Origin: Tigriopus japonicus
Lineage: Eukaryota > Arthropoda > Copepoda > Harpacticoida > Harpacticidae
Length of the DNA stretch: 64,000 nt
Assembly (NCBI GenBank): GCA_010645155.1
Contig: CM021320.1
Location: 2,242,175-2,306,174, forward strand
Direction: 5' to 3'
Program-made: the position numbers and the translations under genes
Shown: positions 21,769 to 32,861 of the stretch, piece after piece
Numbering within the stretch: position 1 is the stretch's first letter
Layout of the letters: each line of letters starts with the position of its first letter
The notes under the pieces: model-generated
Database searches by the model: none
Seen by the model: only the letters and a program-made list of their open reading frames with translations
Told to the model about the DNA's origin: nothing

Positions 21769-24175
21769 TTAGTCAGGAACAGTTTGTAGGAAACGATCCA
21801 AATCACGTTTGAAACTTGACAAAGAATCATCTAATGTGTAGATTCGTCTGAGATGTTGAGGAAGAAGGTTGTACAGGTTGGGAGCTCGATTTAAAACTTT
21901 TGGGCAGTAACCGTGTAGACATTTGAAAACATAAAGAATTTGATATCTTTCGTACCGCCGTTGAACACTATATAATTCCAACTTTTTCAGCCTTTCCCAA
22001 TAATTTCAATTGAGCGTATCGTCAATACAGCGGGTAAAGGATCGTTGCACCCTTTCAAACTTGTTTAACCCTGCCGCGCTCATTGGAGCCCAAATTGGGG
22101 AGGCATATTCCAGATGAGGTTGGACAATTGATTTATAAAGATTTTTCATGATGAAAGGGTCTCTGGACTGGAAAGTTCGATAAATCCATCCACATGTTTG
22201 GAACGCTTTGATGACTTTGGTTTGAACGTGTTCTTCAAATTTTCTATTATCCTCTATAATTACTCCCAGGTCTTTTATGGTGTGTACCGTAACTACAAAG
22301 GCATTGACGATTATCTGTATACGACGTTCACGATTCAATCGAAAAAAGCGACCTCAAGCGGCATTTATGGCATGACCTGTGGTGTAAAAAAGAGAAATTC
22401 CGAAAATACGCTCTTCACTCTGCTAAGTTTGAATGCCTCTGGTACATCCTCTGTGATTTGTAATTGGCAGCAGTTAACAGCAAATTGTTACTTATTGTTT
22501 CAAAAAACAGTCTTAAATTTTAAGGACATCAAGATTTTTGCCTCGTTTTGAAGTTATTACACGTTTAAAACGTCATCTTCAGTTTCAAAATTAGTCACCC
22601 TCTACATATGAGGAAGGAGAAAAAAGGGAAAAGGAGAAGGCAAGTGGGGCCGTCAACCAAATCAGAGCGACCAATTTCAGACCTTAAAAAAGGAGTTGGG
22701 GAAGGTTTCAGACTAGTGGACTTTTAAACACCGTTGTGACAAACCAATGCAATTTTGGTGCATTACAAGTACACAGCATTTGAAGTTAGAATAAATGGCT
22801 CTAGAATGAAACGAAAAGGAAACACCAAATACTGATAAAACTTGCATAAAAAGCGAAAGAAGTTACTACATAGACCGGGTCTCTTTCTTGTGTGTACACA
22901 CCACGTTTTGAATCGTGAACGTCAAGCCTACACCATTAGGATCAGAAGTCATACACTAGAATTTTTCTCCATTTAATTCCAAATTGTGTTCTGAAACCCA
23001 CTTACATAGCCGGTCTAAAGGAGATTCTTTGAATTTTGCGAGTTTCTGCCAAAAACTAGTTTTGTATCGTCAGCATTCGAGGAAATTGACGATTTGAAAG
23101 GTAATTGTTGTAGCGGAGCAGTAAAGAGTACAAATAAAATCGGGCCTAAGATTGAACCCGGAGGGACACCTGACAAGACATGATGAGAGCACCCAAGGGT
23201 TCCTTCAATTTTCACCCTTTGGGTGCGGTTTGTCAGAAAGTTTTTTAGCCATGTAAGGACCTTACATTTTATTCCGAGATTGGCCAAACACTGAAGCAGC
23301 AGATTGTGGTCCACTTTGTCAAACGCTTTCGCAAAGTCCAAATAAACAACATCGACGCAATCATTCTGCTGCAGTCCCTCTATTATGTCGTCAAAGTGCT
23401 GAACTAATTGTGTCATTGTGCTAAAACCAGTGCGAAATCCATGTTGCTCGTCTGGAATGCTATCTTGAGTATCAAGATATTCTAAAAGTGTTTATAACAA
23501 GTTTTTCAAATATTTTTGAAATATTTGAAATTAACGAAATAGGTCTATAGTTTCCCGGCTGACCTCTGTCCCCTCCCTTGTATATGGGGATAACATGAGC
23601 CATTTTCAACGCAGTAGGGATATTGCCTTCTAACAGGAAGCATTCATTAAATATGACGAAAAGGGGGCAACAACTTGGGAGGTGCGTTTAAAAAACTGTG
23701 TTGTCACGCCATCTGGGCCAGGAGAGCTCGTGTTGTTGAGGGATTTAATGGCTTCCATTACTTAGAACTCGTCAACTTTGATATCACTAAGTGTTTGAGC
23801 ATCCGAGTCTACAGGGGAATCCACCATCTCAATCAGCATTGGAGTCGAGAATACCGACGCAAACTTTTCGCCCAATAAGTTGGTTATTTCGAATGGGTTG
23901 GCGACTTGTTCTTTATCGACCCGGAGTGTTCCAACGGAGGGTCTAGCTTTGCGTTTTGAATTGGCATACGAATAAAAGGCTTTGGGATTCATTTTTACTT
24001 CCTGAACAACCTTTTTCTCTTTCCAAAACTTATCCCTGGCAATAGAAGATTGTAGCAAAACATCGACAGCCTTGATCCGTTTTTTAATCCCTTCAAATTT
24101 GAGGGCTTTTTCATTCAAAGGGAGCAACCTTTTGGCCAAAGAACATCTCTTTTTGAAAAGTTTTTTTTCTATCTT
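21769..24175 (-). pseudogene. Degenerate non-LTR retrotransposon (LINE) ORF2 with reverse transcriptase
   Basis: Read on the reverse strand, the pieces appear in ORF2 order. A linker (24139-23762) contains KAFYSYANSKRKAR. Near 23745 comes SSPGPDG, then EQHGFR near 23440. The reverse transcriptase core (23416-23015) has YLDFAKAFDKVDH, SGVPPGSILGP and NADDTKL. The tail (22338-21769) has KDLGVII, FERVQRSF and YERYQILYVFKCLHGYCP. Stops and frame changes separate the pieces. The catalytic FADD/YADD box has become NADD and the usual SGVPQGS has become SGVPPGS. Between the reverse transcriptase and the tail lies about 600 bp of foreign sequence (22323-22923). The style is Jockey/CR1-like, and the copy is dead. 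Confidence 0.9.
22323..22923. mobile_element. Insertion in the LINE, 16-bp perfect inverted ends
   Basis: The ends are GACGTTCACGATTCAA at 22323-22338 and its exact reverse complement at 22908-22923. LINE coding sequence resumes on both sides (GVGL upstream, RRIQ downstream on the - strand). No target duplication was found, so an inversion within the LINE remains possible. No frame inside it is recognisable. Confidence 0.5.
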
Positions 24176-26378
24176 TGGGTATATTTATTTTCTCTCTTCT
24201 ATTAGATAATGGGGTACACCTAATTCATTACAGACCTCAAGGAAAGAATTTGTCATAATTGTTAGAGCATCATTTATATCCTTTTCATGAATTCATTTTG
24301 GAAAAAAAAGGAATGGCATTACAAAGTACAAAGTACTTCTTTTTGAAAGTAGGCGTTACTTTGAAGGTGATTGAAGGTGCGATTTTCAACATTTCAATGA
24401 GGCATAGAGGGGGAGGTTTAAGTGATCTCTTCAAAAATCTTATCGCGGGCGGATGAAAGAAGAGAAAAGGTTTGTTCGTCAATGTAAGATTTTGGTCAGT
24501 GCAAGGGTTTTCGCGTTTTCAGACCGCCCTTATGACTTAGATGCTACAAAAATGTCGAGTTGCAAGTTTGGACATTTTGACTCTCGAAAGATGATACTTC
24601 CTCCTTCATGTATTTCTTTAATGTTCAGTTTTTCCATTGACGTTATTTTGCTTTGAGTTTCTGATCATTGGATGTAGGATTTTATTTCATTCACAATAAT
24701 TTAGTTTTGAGTTGAAAAGACGATACTTCCTCCTTTATGTGTTTCTTTAATGTTCAGATTTTACGTTTATGAGTTTTTCCTGTGAGCTTCTGATCTTTGG
24801 AGGGGGGATTATATTTTTTCATTTTCTAATGATATTTCAAAGAAATATTTTAAAATACACTACCATTCAACACTTCCTTAATATTTTTTTGAAGTCTTGA
24901 AAACCTTTGCGATTTCATTGTAAGCATTAATCCTTATGATTCCCCGACTTATTTGCGAAACTATATTTGGACCTTGGTTTGAAAGTTGTGTGTTAATAAT
25001 AAAAAAGTGCACCATCTTATGATTCCATTTAAGCAAATATTGCCATTGTAGGCCAGACTGAAAATGCGCATTTATCAAAACATGTTTGGAAAAATGTAGC
25101 CAAATTTTGGCCAAAATTGAAAAAAAAATCATATCTTTTTTAACGTTGTTTAACTAGACATGGGGACCCTTTGATTCACAAAAAGCTCACAGGTTTGTGA
25201 TGCTCTTTGCACATTTTGCTCATGAAAAGAAAGGAATTCAATCTTGGTGTGAAAAAAGAATGTAATTAAAATGTAATTGTAACTTAGTACATATAAAACC
25301 AAAGCAATTAAAATTGTATGTAATTGCTTTTGAAACCAATATAATTGTGATTAATTTCATTTTAGAGGTAATTGACACAGGTCTGGAAATTATAAAATAA
25401 TCTGGACAGTAACTCTGGACAAGCCGTGCAGTCCAAGAAGGAGCCCAATCTTTTTGGAAAAGTAAAAAAGTACAGAGGCCATTTTCGCAAGTTTGAAATT
25501 GTCCTATAAAAAACTGTTGCTAGCAAAATATCTTGACAAAAGAATACACAAAACATAACATTGTGTAAACAAAAACTGTTAAACGAAAGGAAATAGCGCA
25601 CAAAAGGCAGGAAAATATCAGTCTTAATTTAGATGGGATACCCAGTAGACCAGTTACTCTTAAAAGACTTGTAGGACTCGAGCCCGATTCATTTGTTTAG
25701 GGTTCAAATGACTCTTGGCCCACGAGTCATTGAAAAAATGAATTGTTTATAGCACAACCTCAGTCACATTCAAAAAGGCCAGAAAAATGTTTCAAACAAA
25801 TTTTCAATATAAATACAAAAAGCAACGGTGATCTGAATCCCCTCCTGACCTGAAAATCAAAAAAGTTATGGGAAAATCTGAAACTTAATGTCAATGACAT
25901 AGATCTGGCAGTTTCTTTACAATAACTCAAAAAAAAACAATTTAGAGAACCTTGCATGGGTTCCAAACCAAATGAAGATGGTTTTGGCATGGAAGGAAGT
26001 TTACACTGGATTTTGAATAAAAAATCGTTCGAACTGATCCGAAGGGATGTTCAATCAGGGGCAAGAACTTTACTATCATAGTGTAGTCTTGTACATCAAT
26101 TATTGATTGTTGTTTATAGGTTTATAAGATAAACATCAAAGGTTTTTGTTTTGCTTTTCGCTAAGTTTTATTGGTAAATTTGGAGCAAGACTGTGGTTTC
26201 TTTTATGATATAAGCACGAGTGCACAAAACTATTTTTCTTTACCCCTAACTTTTCGAGTTCAAAATCCTTTTGATTTGAGAGGTGCTTTTTTTGGGGGGG
26301 GGGGGCGGATTTTTCAATACAGCTACAAGGAATGGGATTCCCTGTAAAGAGAGTTAATCATTATTATAGTTTCAATAA
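24176..26378. repeat. Intergenic with one tandem duplication (24577-24810)
   Basis: Two adjacent copies of about 125 bp share 'gatacttcctcct', 'atttctttaatgttcag' and 'gcttctgatc'-like blocks, at about 24577-24700 and 24706-24810. The rest shows no gene. A G-rich run (12 G) lies at about 26294-26305. Confidence 0.5.
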
Positions 26379-26850
26379 TCAATATTTATATGAAATTTGA
26401 TCTACCAATGAGTTACTGTTGGCAGATCTATACAACCCTTGTATGGTGGGTTGGTCAGGAATAGTATTTAAGAATTTGTCCAATCCTGCCTTAAATGCTG
26501 TTAGAGGATCAGCTCCTACATATTCCCGACGAAGGCAAATAGGCAACAAATTGAACAATGAAGGAGCCCGATAAAGAAGAGAGGAGGACTTCATTGTTCG
26601 AATTAGCCTTGATTCCTTAGGATTTGGAGGTGCTCTCAGAGGGCACGTAAAACCTCTACGATCGCTACAACTGATCTCAAATCCTGGGTTAGGACAGAGC
26701 CCATGAATGCTCTTGAAAACATACAGTATCAGATACCTTTCATACCTTCTCTGAGTCCTGTACAGCCCTAACTTTTGGAGCCTCTCCCAATACGAGAGCT
26801 CTCTCATTCCTGTGATGTTCCTAACAAAACATCTTTGGACCTGCTCGACC
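26379..26850 (-). pseudogene. LINE ORF2 C-terminus, uninterrupted 3' fragment
   Basis: The reverse frame begins upstream of 26807 with VQRCFVRNITGMRELSYW and runs to the stop at 26379. It contains YERYLILYVFKSIHGLCP, PPNPKESRLIRTMKSSSL, RAPSLFNLLP and SANSNSLVDQ. It is the best preserved copy of the tail domain of the LINE family also seen at 21769-24175, 19732-19815 and 53636-57058. The reverse transcriptase is absent, which is consistent with 5' truncation during target-primed insertion. Confidence 0.85.
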
Positions 26851-28280
26851 TTTTACACTTAGCACTTCTAAGAACGCGCTAGTACGCGCGGCCACTCCTT
26901 AATGGAAGAAAATACGTAGGTTCCTTTATTGTAGAGTATTTGGCTTAATTTTCCGTGGAAAGAGGATGTTAGCATTTGTTTTTTAAGTCATTAATAGAGC
27001 AAGGATAAAAAAGTAAAAAAGTTTTTTTTTTCTTTTTTTGCCCTTTTTGATAGATTTAACTTTTTACAATCAAAACACTTTTTTTCACTTTTTCAACCAC
27101 ATTTGTATCTCACTGGAATTTTTTGAATAAGTATTAAGCAAACGCTTCAATATTTTGCGCTTTCACGCAAATCTGCCGCTTTTGGGGGTCCGGTGAACTC
27201 TTTTTGGGCCTTTTGCGTCTTGTGCTTTTTAAGGCCAAGGATAATAACATAAACTTACATGTTTGACCTCGAAAATCTCCTTCACCTCTAATTTTATTGG
27301 CGTGAAATCAAATCATACAAACATCTTCTTACAGCTTCTGCAAACTTTTCCAACACACAGAAAATAAATAACAATTATTTGTGTCACATCTGTGATATTC
27401 TGTGATAACTGGGCCGTGATATTCCGTGATAACTGGGCCGTTTTTTCCAGTTTTTATTTGCCTTTTGCCTTTTCTGCCTTTTTCTTGCCTTTTTTCTTCT
27501 TTCTCTGATAGTACGAAAAATGTAGTTGCCATGCAAAGGGACGGCGATTTTCTGCTTTGTCTTTTTAATTAAACTTCTTTAGAATCCTAACAATACGATA
27601 GGAAAAGTTTACGATTTGTGCATGTCACTTTCTCAAAACAAGCATATTTCTCTGTTCAATTTTTTCAAAATATCTTTCATAAAACAACATTTGTTTTTCA
27701 AGAAAGATGTCATTGTAGGACCAAAAATGCTAGAATTGGATGTGGCTCCTCTAGAAATTTACGTTAGATCCTTGGAGCTACTTTAGCAACAATAATCTAA
27801 TTGATTACAAATCTTAAACGTGCGCAAAACACTACAACAAAGTACGAAACATAAATCAAAAAAGTAATTTATTCATTCATTGTTGACTTTATATCTTTTA
27901 TCAATTTTAGATAAATACTAGCACTTCAGCGTTGCAAGGGAGTTCCAAAAGTAATATTAAAATTCATCTGTTTACTAATATTTAATGAAAAGTTGACTTT
28001 TATATAAACAATTATCTAAACTTTTCCATTACTAAAATGCATGATAGTCATTGCAACACATTGAAATGCTACCTGGCTGCAGATTTCCATGGATTTCGTA
28101 GTGTAGACGTACTTGACTATGCTTAAATGCTTAGATTTGGCAACTTTTTTAAAAAAAAATTTGCCGTTTTTTCTACTTTCTTATAAACTTTTTTTCTTGT
28201 TTTTGCCACTTTTTTACCTTGCTCTAGTCATTAAGTTTCTAGCATGCTATTGTTTTTTAACAATCTCTATTAAAATTCTC
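26851..28280. other. Intergenic, small tandem repeat at about 27398-27445
   Basis: Two 24-bp units 'gtgatattc(t/c)gtgataactgggcc' lie side by side. T-rich sequence dominates the rest and no gene is seen. Confidence 0.45.
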
Positions 28281-28286
28281 TTTATT
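28281..28286 (-). terminator. Candidate polyadenylation signal AATAAA
   Basis: AATAAA on the reverse strand, 113 bp past the stop of the membrane-protein frame at 28399-28926. Confidence 0.4.
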
Positions 28287-28398
28287 TGTGAAAACAACAT
28301 TTTCTCCATTTTTAGACCTCTTTGGCTTTTACAGTCTTCAATAATTTGACTGTTTTTGAAGATTTACGTACATTGCGCAGATTGTTTTTCTTCTTGTG

Positions 28399-28926
28399 CT
28401 ATTTCTCATTGAAAAAGCCTCGAGTAAGGATGGAACGCTCTGTTTCGGTACCATCATTCATTGGGTGATAGTCGACATAATAGTAATCTTCCAGATCCTT
28501 TGGAGATTCATGGCGGGATAGCATATCACCGTTCGACGAAGAGGGCTTTTGAAAAGGTTTGAAACCTTCTGTTTCGATGTTTTCGAATTGTCTCATCCAG
28601 TCTTGTGAGAGAAGGTTGGTCTCTGTTAGCGACGGCGACCCTTTGCCCCAATGATCCAGTATGACACTCCCTTTTCTAGTTTTCCTTCGATGCGAAGTCT
28701 CCGTATAATTCCAAAAGAGGACGAAAAATGTCAAAAGAAGGACCAGACTTAATGTCGCCACAAGGACAGATAAAGGACGAATTATCCGAGAGTTGGTCCT
28801 TTTCCATTTGGATGGTTTGGTTTGCTCACTTGGAAGTGCTGAAACGAGACTCACGTCCATATGGGCAATATGTCCCGATTGGACATTTTTATCTTGAAGC
28901 GATTCACATTTGTCAATGGAGATCAT
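28399..28926 (-). CDS. Single-pass membrane protein, 175 residues, unknown function
   Basis: One ATG-started frame with an in-frame TGA eight codons upstream, so the start is well fixed unless a 5' exon splices in at the nearby CAG. A polar N-terminal half (residues 1-50) ends in the basic run KPSKWKRTNSRIIR. It is followed by a strong membrane span (about residues 52-73, LSVLVATLSLVLLLTFFVLF), a basic cluster (HRRKTRKG) and a polar C-terminal region with the acidic-tyrosine patch DLEDYYYVDY. With no signal peptide and basic residues on both sides, topology is uncertain; type II is possible. A candidate AATAAA lies 113 bp downstream. I do not recognise the family. It could be a whole small gene or one exon of a larger one. 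Confidence 0.6.
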   Translation of the reverse strand: MISIDKCESLQDKNVQSGHIAHMDVSLVSALPSEQTKPSKWKRTNSRIIRPLSVLVATLSLVLLLTFFVLFWNYTETSHRRKTRKGSVILDHWGKGSPSLTETNLLSQDWMRQFENIETEGFKPFQKPSSSNGDMLSRHESPKDLEDYYYVDYHPMNDGTETERSILTRGFFNEK

Positions 28927-30311
28927 GTTGAAGGCCGACTTTGCCTGTCATGCTAGAAGATGGATTTATGTGAAAACAGGTAGATCTTGCTTCTTTTCTG
29001 ACTTTTTCTTGTGATGAGATTTTTGCATGATCACATGACTGTAAACAACGAGCTTTAACTTATTCATTAATCACTATTCACCAACAGACTTCTTGGTTTC
29101 TTTGAATAGGAGGCTTTGAGCTCCTTCTGACCAGTTTGAAAGCAAGAAAAGCCGTAACTGGAATTCGTTTCTCCATTCTAAGCCTTTTCTCTCTGAAGCT
29201 CTTAGATCCGTTCTCTGCTCGACCATATCTTTCCAAGAGACGGCCGACTTTGAGCAGAACGACCAAAAGTTCATAGAATAGTCCAAAGACCTTGAAGGAT
29301 CGTCCCGTCGTTGTGCGTCCCATAAAAGAGCGTAATATTGCATCTACTTTAGGGAGTATGGGATGGAGATTGCGGCTCGGTCGCATTTCAAAAGCGGAAA
29401 ACTCTCGATGGCGGTGAAATAAACGAGACAAACTTTCGTCTTAGCATGCGAGCCAAGAATAGATGCCTTATATCGTGAGCAATACAAAATGTCGCTCTAA
29501 AGTCCCCCTGGCAGATTTTTTAAATCAAAATATCCATTGATCCTATGTGAAACAATAAAAAAAGGTATGCAAATGATACACAAAAGGACTACAAAAGATG
29601 GTTTATTCAATATTATATGTTCATGTAAATGGAAAACAAACGGCAATGTTTTTCCAAGTGAGACTTTGCGAAGTACATAGATTTTCTTCTTCATTTGAAA
29701 AGTTGAATAAATTGTAGTAAGCTAGGATATGTGATCTGAGTATGAAATATTACACAAGTATTACAAAAACACAACAGCCTCCATTTTCAGGTCGACTGAG
29801 TTGATAACACTAACATTTTTTGGATACTACACTTTGAGTCTGCTTCTTAAAAAGAGGAATGGATTTCATTGTTTATAACAAGAGTTATTAATAAAATGCC
29901 AATGAAAACGTCAAAAAACAAAAAAACAAATATGGAAAACAGTTAGGGATGGATCATTTCGATTAATTCTTCTTAACAGAAGTTTACAGAGAAGCCTTTA
30001 CATATCATATTTGTGCATTCTTGCGCCTACTATTTGAAACTGAAATACCGAGACTTCGTGACTAACCTGTTTTTATTCATTTTAATAATCATTTTTTCTC
30101 AAGCCAATTTAAAAGTTTGTGACATTCAAACTAAAGTGCTCATCATTGCGTAACTGGAATTGTATTTCCAAGTTCACAAATATTTTTGAAATCACATTTT
30201 GTTAGTACAATTACCCTGAGTTGTATTTCTAAATTCGTCTTGAGGTGCAATGGCTCACACCACTGTAGTATCACATACATATTTTGTACTTAGTTGACTA
30301 TTCTTTTATCT
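28927..30311. other. Intergenic, weak open frames at 29074-29431
   Basis: Two overlapping reverse frames at 29074-29343 and 29078-29431 are open in competing phases and show no family signal. I cannot tell whether either is an upstream exon. A possible AATAAA for the next gene lies at 30072-30077 on the - strand. Confidence 0.35.
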
Positions 30312-30812
30312 TCAAGATTTACACCAAACACTCAGACCTTTATCTGCATCGATAAAGGATTCAACAGAAGGAATGTAATATCTCCAAGAATATTCAATAT
30401 CATACACACACTGGTCAATTTTCCAACCAGAATGCGCCCATCCTCTGCATTGTCCTCTCACGTCGTTGGATTGGATCCACCACGAATCGCCACAAAAGGA
30501 AATGACAAATCTTCCATCGGGCTCAGAAGCATAGTGATTGCGACCATTCACAAGACCAGGTTCCATTGTGTAGTAACCAAAAATGTACGGGTGAAGTCGA
30601 TACACCCCATTGATGTGGTCTTTCGTAAAAGCGACTTTTACCCTCCAACAGCACCCTGCAATGTCAAACATGTTTTGAAGATTTAGGGATAAATAGGGCT
30701 CGCGCTGCTTCTTTAGCTCGAGCAAAGTTTCACGAACTGGATTGACCAAATTTAACAGCTTTTCAATTTTTCCCATCAAACTGCAACTTTTGGTGTTTTT
30801 TATGCATTCCAT
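30312..30812 (-). CDS. Hypothetical protein with an NGR / tryptophan-rich module, 166 residues
   Basis: ATG in good context (A at -3, G at +4), with a TGA three codons upstream in frame. The N-terminus (1-50) is helical and polar, with leucines at coiled-coil-like spacing (LLNLVNPVRETLLELKKQ). From about residue 52 there is a compact module, which I represent as GCCWRVKV, then GVYRLHP, GLVNGRNHY, GDSWWIQ, RGQCRGWAHSGW and a closing YSWRYY. This resembles a repeat seen in many secreted metazoan proteins: cysteine, then G-x-Y, an NGR-x-Y turn, an inner WWI strand and a terminal W-x-Y. That resemblance is from memory and is not a database result. No signal peptide is present, so the protein may be intracellular or the true N-terminus may lie in another exon. 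Confidence 0.6.
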   Translation of the reverse strand: MECIKNTKSCSLMGKIEKLLNLVNPVRETLLELKKQREPYLSLNLQNMFDIAGCCWRVKVAFTKDHINGVYRLHPYIFGYYTMEPGLVNGRNHYASEPDGRFVISFCGDSWWIQSNDVRGQCRGWAHSGWKIDQCVYDIEYSWRYYIPSVESFIDADKGLSVWCKS

Positions 30813-31389
30813 AATTATAATTCAGTGAAAAACTGTTCGAATTTAATACTTCTAAAGCTCTTTCTAAAGATTTTGTTATTTTTGTGATTATTATAGCACA
30901 ACAAGACTGAATTTTTATGTAACGAAAAATCAACTTTATCTTAAAATTTATGAGGTCATATTATATATATTTTTTGGAATTGTATATCTTTAATGCCACG
31001 TTTCAACATCAATGTTTTTACAATAATTGTGCAAAATGTGAAATGCGTTTTTTGCCTCATATTTTAGGCCAGTTGTCATATCTAAAGTAAAAAAGGCGGT
31101 TTTTGCCAAAATAATAACAACTTTTTAGCAATTTTCGTCAAATTGATTGCAAATTTAAGTAAAAGGAATTTAAGTAAAAGTAACTTAGTAATTAATAACA
31201 TCAACTTTAGAGCAAAAAATAATTGCATTTTTCCCGTCTCTTAGCGTTTATTTGTTTGCTTATTCGTTGTTTATTAAGGAGTCAGTACACCACCGATAGC
31301 GTGTGTTAAAAGAATATTCCCGCTCCTTTTTGGTTGCTAATGGTAAAATAGTAATTACATCGGTAATTACTAGCATTGATAGACGCAAG
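30813..31389. other. Intergenic, AT-rich, nothing recognised
   Basis: No frame or repeat border identified. Confidence 0.4.
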
Positions 31390-31600
31390 AAGCACTGGGA
31401 TCATGGAGTGGGAGGCTGGCAATGAGAATAATGATTTCCAGTAAGAACAATTCAATTACGTTCTTCTGCAAATGAGACCTTGCATATGTCAATAAGAAAA
31501 CGTATTTCGATTTTCAGCTCAATCGAACGTCGGAGACAAAAGTTATGCTCACTCAAAGTTCAGTGCAAATCCTACCGAGAATGAATGAACTACTGTACAT
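31390..31600. repeat. Half-copy (single arm) of the foldback at 32182-32605
   Basis: Blocks 'gttcttctgcaaatgag', 'attttcagctcaatcga' and 'gagaatgaatgaac' occur in the same order as in the left arm of 32182-32605. The second arm is absent. Confidence 0.7.
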
Positions 31601-31620
31601 AGTTCATTACATTTCATTCA

Positions 31621-31867
31621 GCTATTGCTAGTGACGTCATCATTTTTGGCAGGAAAAAAAGTTCGGAAGACCTGTGTTTCTGATGAGCGTGCGAAGTAAC
31701 TAAAACGAAGGTTTAGGCCTGGTGATTGCAACAACAATGCCTTTCTTATCTGCACAAATTGAAGTTGAAATAGCAATTCTTGATATTGTTTTTGCAAAAA
31801 AATATGTTTGTTGATTTTATCTAAAATTTCGCTACATAAGTTGACAGGGTTCTTCCGAACTTTGAAA
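31621..31867 (+). repeat. Dispersed repeat DR-G, copy 1
   Basis: It matches 35799-36041 closely through 'gtgacgtcatcatttttggc', 'taaaacgaaggtttaggcct' and 'gggttcttccgaactttgaa'. Each copy follows directly on unrelated sequence, so both ends are probably real borders. Confidence 0.8.
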
Positions 31868-31969
31868 TTAGGAATGCTTTACTTTGAATAACAAGATGGC
31901 CAGAGGAGATCGGTTCCTGCGGCAACTAAACCTAAAAAACATATTATTTGTTTAATTGAAGGCTTCCAA

Positions 31970-32160
31970 TTGCTTTTCCTTCAAGTAACAAAAGGGAGGA
32001 ACGGGATTTTCCTTCAAGTAACAAAAGGGAGGAACGGGATTTTCCTACTCTTCAAACTTTTTTCCTACTTTTCAAGCTTTTTTCCTACTCTTCAAGCATT
32101 TTTTCCTATCTTACAAGCAATTTTTCCTACGTTTCAAGCATTTCTTCCTACCCTACGTTT
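31970..32160 (+). repeat. Two tandem repeat arrays, 34-bp and about 22-bp units
   Basis: Two units of about 34 bp ('ccttcaagtaacaaaaggga...acgggattt') are followed by five or six looser units of about 20-24 bp built on 'tttcctac(t/g)(c/t)ttcaagc'. A few more such units recur at 32618-32655. The forward frame here only reads through the array. Confidence 0.8.
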
Positions 32161-32181
32161 CAACAAGAACCGCTGAATTTT

Positions 32182-32605
32182 ACTGGACTGGGAGGCTAAC
32201 GAGAGGAATCATAATTTCCAGTAGGAACAATTCCATTACGTTCTTCTGCAAATGAGGCCTTGCTTATGTTGAAAAAAATACGTATTTCAATTTTCAGCTC
32301 AATCGAGCGTCGGAGTGAAAAGATATGGTCTCTCAAAGTTCCGTGCAAGTTCCACCGAGAATGAATGAACTAGCCCTTTTCTGGTAAATGTTTTATCACA
32401 AAAGGGCGAATTCATTAATTCTTTGCTCTCTTCAGGACAAAAGTTTGAGAAGGCATAACTTTTCACTCGGCCATTCAATTGAGCTGAAAATTGAAATACG
32501 TGTTCTTCTCAATGCAAGCCAGGTCTCATTTGCAGAAGAACGCAATTGATTTAATCCTTCTGGAAATCGTAATTCTCACCGTGGGCCTCCCACTCCAGTT
32601 TTCAG
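32182..32605. mobile_element. Foldback element, arms about 190 bp
   Basis: The left arm, from CTGGACTGGGAGGC, runs to 'gagaatgaatgaac' near 32370. The right arm (about 32415-32605) is its diverged inverse, ending GCCTCCCACTCCAG. The spacer holds a small hairpin, 'gcccttttctgg...aaaagggc'. No clear target duplication or coding sequence is seen. Confidence 0.7.
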
Positions 32606-32779
32606 TGCTTCTTGGTTTCATGCATTTCTTCCTACGTTTCAAGCATTTCTTCCTTATTTCTATAATTATTCACATATTTCCCTAACACTATATTTCCCAC
32701 AAAACCTCACTTTTTTCAATTAAGTCCCACACAAAAATTATTTCCATTAGTACAATGAAAAACTCCTAGGTTTTTAGCT

Positions 32780-32861
32780 TTTATTTGTTTCTGTTTCCGA
32801 AGTCAAAACTCAGCTTCGCAGCTGCAATCTGATAAAGCTGTCCGCTTTGTAGGAATATTGC
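32780..32861 (-). mobile_element. SINE 3' fragment
   Basis: It aligns with 63275-63352 within the SINE at 63266-63555: 'gtcaaaac(t/g)(c/t)agcttc', 'ctgtccgct' and 'gatattgc/gaatattgc'. The tRNA-like head is missing, as expected for a truncated copy. Confidence 0.55.

Noticed and set aside
31970..32176. 68-residue forward frame with internal repeats (LQVTKGRNGIF twice)
   Set aside because: It is translation of a tandem DNA array with no other coding evidence.
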